NCBI GenBank assembly: GCA_027306715.1 | Contig: DAHUZG010000345.1 | Coordinates: forward strand, 1 to 7,097 | Direction of reading: 5' to 3' | DNA: 7,097 bases | From: Acidimicrobiaceae bacterium | Lineage (GTDB): Bacteria > Actinomycetota > Acidimicrobiia > Acidimicrobiales > Bog-793 | Shown here: piece by piece, positions 5,217 through 7,097 of the stretch | How positions within the stretch are numbered: position 1 is the stretch's first letter | How the letters are laid out: each line of letters starts with the position of its first letter | Program-made: the position numbers and the translations under genes | Notes under the pieces: generated by a model | What the model was told of the DNA's origin: nothing | Seen by the model: only the letters and a program-made list of their open reading frames with translations | Database searches by the model: none

Positions 5217-6872
5217 ATGCTCGCCATCTCTAGGTCCCGCAGGCGGGTTCGCACGAGGCGAGCGGTGCGTGCTGTCGCCTTTGCATCCGGCGCCTCGCTG
5301 GCGCTGGCGGGGGCGCTGGCGGCGGGGATGTCGCAGGACCCGGGCGTCGCCGCGGCGCAGCTCAGCTTCACCACGACGTTCAACGTGGCGGGCAGCTACA
5401 GCTTCACCGTGCCGGCAGGGGTGACGGCTTTGAGCGTGACGGCGCTCGGCGCGAGCGGTGGCAGCGGACCCGCAGGCTGTGGCGGCGGACCCGGTGGCGC
5501 GGGCGCGTCGGTGAGCGCTCCGGTGGCGGTGTCGCCAGGCGAAGAGCTGTTCGTCGGGGTCGGCGGCGCCGGCGGAGCCGGCGGCTGTCTGGGCGCAGCC
5601 GCAGGCGCCGGCGGAGTCGGCGGTGGCGGTGCTGGGGGAGCCGGCGCGGCTACGTCCGGCGGCGGTGGCGGCGGTGCCTCGGTGCTCGGGCTGTCGTCAC
5701 CCTCGCCGGGCTTTGCCTCTCTGCTCGTCGTCGCAGCCGGCGGAGGCGGCGCTGGCGGCGGCGGTATAGCGGGTGGCAGCGCTGGCAATAGCGGTGATAA
5801 CGGCGATAGCGGTCTCGGCGGGGGCCCGGGTGGTGCTGGCGCCGGCGGCAGCGGCGGCAGCGGCGCCGACGGGAACGGCTCTTCGGGCTCGTTCGGTCTC
5901 GGCGGGTCCGGTGCCACCGCCGCCGGCGGCGGCCTGGCCGCCGGCGGCGGCGGTGGCGGTGGCTACTACGGCGGTGGCGGTGGCGCCGGCGGCGGCGGCG
6001 CCGGTGCTGGTGGGGGGGGCGGGTCGAGCTTCACCGCCGGCTCGGGAACGATCGGGCTGGCGGCCCCCGGCGCGGTGGCCGAGGTGGCGATCACCTACGC
6101 GGTCCCGACAGCGACCGAGAGCGCGACCGCGCTCGGCTTCTCCTTTGAGGCGCAGGGAAGCGTCAGCGCCGCGCAGTCCCTCACGGTGACCAACGACGGG
6201 TCGGCGCCGCTCGTCGTCTCCGGCGTCGCGCTCGGCGGGGCGGACCCGGGCGACTACCTGGTCGGCGACGGCTGCCAAGTGCCGGTGGCGGCAGGCTCGA
6301 GCTGCCAGGTCGAGGTGCGCTTCTCCCCTCAGGCCGAGGGTCAGAGCTCGGCGACGCTGGCGCTTGTGACCGACGCCCCCGGCTCGCCGGCCGCGGTGGC
6401 GCTGTCCGGCACCGGCATCGCCCCCCCGCCCGGGCCGGCGGGTGCGGCGGGAGGACCCGGTCCTGCCGGTGCACCCGGGCCCGCCGGTGCACCCGGGCCT
6501 GATGGAGCGACCGGACAACGGGGCCCCGCAGGGCAGGTCGAGCTCGTCAGCTGCAAGACGGTTGCCAAGACCGCCACCAGGACGATCAGAGGCCACCGCA
6601 GGAAGGTCCGCGTCGAGCACCAGCAGTGCAGCGCGCGGCTCGTCTCGGGAACCGTCAGGTTCACCGCGACCGGTGCTCGCCTGGGTGCGCAGATCTCACG
6701 CGGGAGCGTCGTGTACGCCACCGGAGCGAGCCTTCTCAGCGGTCACAGGGCGCTACGGCTGCTCGTGCTCAGCAGCCGGCGGCCGTTGCGGCCCGGCTGG
6801 TACACGCTCACCCTGCGCTACCGCCACGGGAGGTCGTGGAGCACCCACCGCGCACAGATCAGGATCAGCTGA
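5217..6872 (+). CDS. Secreted glycine-rich, choice-of-anchor-D and collagen-like protein
   Basis: A 551-residue exported protein of unknown function. Residues 1-47 form a signal peptide: an Arg-rich n-region (SRSRRRVRTRR), a hydrophobic core AFASGASLALAGALAAG, and likely cleavage after GVAAA; the SRRRV string only weakly resembles a Tat motif. Residues about 50-297 are a glycine-rich domain. Beta strands TFNVAGSYSFTVPAG and GVTALSVTALGASGG open it, long Gly/Ala runs follow, and a closing strand AEVAITYAVP ends it. Residues 298-402 look like a choice-of-anchor-D/ASH immunoglobulin-like domain (QSLTVTNDGSAPLVVSGVAL, then CQVEVRFSP, then ALSGTG). Residues 404-439 are a Pro/Gly linker with collagen-like Gly-X-Y triplets. 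Residues 440-551 form a beta-rich C-terminal domain with Cys446 and Cys471, a possible disulfide; Cys353-Cys363 could be another. No sortase motif or membrane anchor is seen. It is probably surface or matrix material and unrelated to the proteasome. Good Shine-Dalgarno at 5206-5210. Confidence 0.85.
   Translation: MLAISRSRRRVRTRRAVRAVAFASGASLALAGALAAGMSQDPGVAAAQLSFTTTFNVAGSYSFTVPAGVTALSVTALGASGGSGPAGCGGGPGGAGASVSAPVAVSPGEELFVGVGGAGGAGGCLGAAAGAGGVGGGGAGGAGAATSGGGGGGASVLGLSSPSPGFASLLVVAAGGGGAGGGGIAGGSAGNSGDNGDSGLGGGPGGAGAGGSGGSGADGNGSSGSFGLGGSGATAAGGGLAAGGGGGGGYYGGGGGAGGGGAGAGGGGGSSFTAGSGTIGLAAPGAVAEVAITYAVPTATESATALGFSFEAQGSVSAAQSLTVTNDGSAPLVVSGVALGGADPGDYLVGDGCQVPVAAGSSCQVEVRFSPQAEGQSSATLALVTDAPGSPAAVALSGTGIAPPPGPAGAAGGPGPAGAPGPAGAPGPDGATGQRGPAGQVELVSCKTVAKTATRTIRGHRRKVRVEHQQCSARLVSGTVRFTATGARLGAQISRGSVVYATGASLLSGHRALRLLVLSSRRPLRPGWYTLTLRYRHGRSWSTHRAQIRIS
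6465..6500 (+). repeat. Two tandem 18-bp repeats in the collagen-like linker
   Basis: The unit GCCGGTGCACCCGGGCC plus one variable base occurs at 6465-6482 and 6483-6500, identical over 17 bases. Each copy encodes six residues of the P-A-G-A-P-G pattern, so copy-number change keeps the frame. The identity even at third codon positions points to a recent duplication. Confidence 0.85.
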
Positions 6873-6924
6873 GCGCTCCTTCGGCGAGGCAGGAGAGCAG
6901 CTCCGGGTCGTTCCGGAGCGCTCA
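6870..6924. terminator. 10-bp inverted repeat at the end of the secreted-protein gene
   Basis: TGAGCGCTCC at 6870-6879 and GGAGCGCTCA at 6915-6924 are perfect reverse complements separated by 35 bases. The left arm starts with the stop codon itself. Inside the loop GGAG and CTCC (6892-6895 and 6901-6904) could pair as a second small stem. No T-tract follows, so it would be an atypical terminator. Each arm contains the self-complementary GAGCGCTC, so a dyad protein-binding site is an alternative. Confidence 0.4.
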
Positions 6925-7095
6925 TCGCGAGCTGAAGGCCGCCGGCGGGGGCGGCCGCCTGGCGGGGAAGCTCAAACCATGCGGGGACCATGCTGGGTCC
7001 ATGCTGGGGTCCATGCTGGGGTTGCAGAGCGCAGCACCCTCGATGACCACGCGCACCTCGGCCGCGTGACCGCTCGACCCGCCGGCCAGCGCATG
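6922..7095 (-). CDS. Doubtful minus-strand reading frame, open at the right edge
   Basis: Reading leftward from 7095, 57 codons run without a stop to a TGA at 6924-6922. The part nearest the edge (…AAEVRVVIEGAALCNPSMD…) has G or C at most third positions, as expected for a gene of this genome. The last 15 or so residues are Pro/Arg-rich and look like non-coding GC sequence. No start is needed, as it would lie outside the window. The frame crosses the direct repeats at 6976-7021 and a GC hairpin. I recognise no family. It may be the 3' end of a convergent gene or just a chance open frame in GC-rich DNA. Confidence 0.2.
   Translation of the reverse strand, partial: HALAGGSSGHAAEVRVVIEGAALCNPSMDPSMDPAWSPHGLSFPARRPPPPAAFSSR
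6937..6956. terminator. GC-rich hairpin, possible terminator
   Basis: GGCCGCC (6937-6943) pairs with GGCGGCC (6950-6956) around a six-base loop, 65 bases after the stop of the secreted-protein gene. There is no T-tract; actinobacterial terminators often lack one. In DNA this G+C-rich, seven-base stems also arise by chance, so support is modest. Confidence 0.3.
6976..7021. repeat. Four degenerate 11-12 bp direct repeats
   Basis: Consecutive units are ACCATGCGGGG (6976), ACCATGCTGGG (6987), TCCATGCTGGGG (6998) and TCCATGCTGGGG (7010-7021). The spacing is 11, 11 and 12 bases and the last two copies are identical. The units are adjacent with no spacers, so this is not a CRISPR array. The changing period shifts any reading frame, which argues against selection as coding repeat except for the last pair. 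Each contains CATGC. Role unknown: iteron-like binding site or slippage product. Confidence 0.8.
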
Positions 7096-7097
7096 CG

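Noticed and set aside
5396..6620. Pro-rich and Ala-rich minus-strand frames opposite the glycine-rich gene
   Set aside because: Gly codons read in reverse give Pro/Ala codons. Only the + strand has a signal peptide, Shine-Dalgarno and folded-domain segments.
6976..7021. CRISPR array
   Set aside because: Units are only 11-12 bases, adjacent, without spacers, and no cas gene is present.
6626..7069. Plus-strand frame of 147 codons overlapping the end of the secreted-protein gene
   Set aside because: It lies mostly inside the gene in another frame, has low-complexity composition, no ribosome site and no recognisable domain.

Overview
The window is high-G+C actinobacterial DNA (roughly 70% G+C by eye). 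It carries a nearly complete Pup-proteasome locus in the order arc/mpa, dop, pup, prcB, prcA, all on the + strand. A separate gene for a large secreted glycine-rich protein follows. The Pup system with a 20S proteasome of this gene order is an actinobacterial hallmark. The C-terminal domain of the secreted protein (a Cys-Lys-Thr-Val start, then a 'SGTVRF…SRGSVVYATG' type segment after a collagen-like linker) resembles secreted proteins I associate with the class Thermoleophilia (Solirubrobacterales/Gaiellales). That placement is an inference.

Layout. 1-1718: the proteasomal AAA+ ATPase ARC/Mpa, open at the left edge, so only its extreme N terminus is missing. 1742-3235: dop, the Pup deamidase/depupylase. 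3253-3450: pup, ending in Gly-Gly-Gln. 3518-4408: prcB, the catalytic beta subunit with a propeptide. 4405-5121: prcA, the alpha subunit, overlapping prcB by four bases. 5217-6872: a 551-residue exported protein made of a glycine-rich beta domain, a choice-of-anchor-D/ASH-like domain, a short collagen-like Gly-X-Y stretch and a C-terminal beta-rich domain. 6873-7097: 225 bases with a 10-bp inverted repeat at the stop codon, a GC-rich hairpin, four degenerate 11-12 bp direct repeats, and a doubtful minus-strand reading frame running off the right edge. No gene-free stretch exceeds 300 bases.

How it works together. Dop converts the C-terminal Gln of Pup to Glu and also removes Pup from substrates. 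The ligase PafA, which is not in this window, attaches Pup to lysines. ARC/Mpa binds Pup through its N-terminal coiled coil, unfolds the tagged protein, and docks on the PrcA ring through its C-terminal Tyr-Leu. PrcB cleaves the substrate after autoprocessing exposes Thr53.

Regulation. dop and prcB lack a Shine-Dalgarno sequence, but each has a TANNNT hexamer 6-9 bases before its ATG. This suggests internal promoters giving leaderless or nearly leaderless mRNAs. pup and prcA, in contrast, have good Shine-Dalgarno sites. The core locus is canonical and I see no new defence or mobile system here. The least described items are the secreted glycine-rich protein, the repeated leaderless-type promoters, a possible six-codon leader ORF, and the repeat-bearing right edge.
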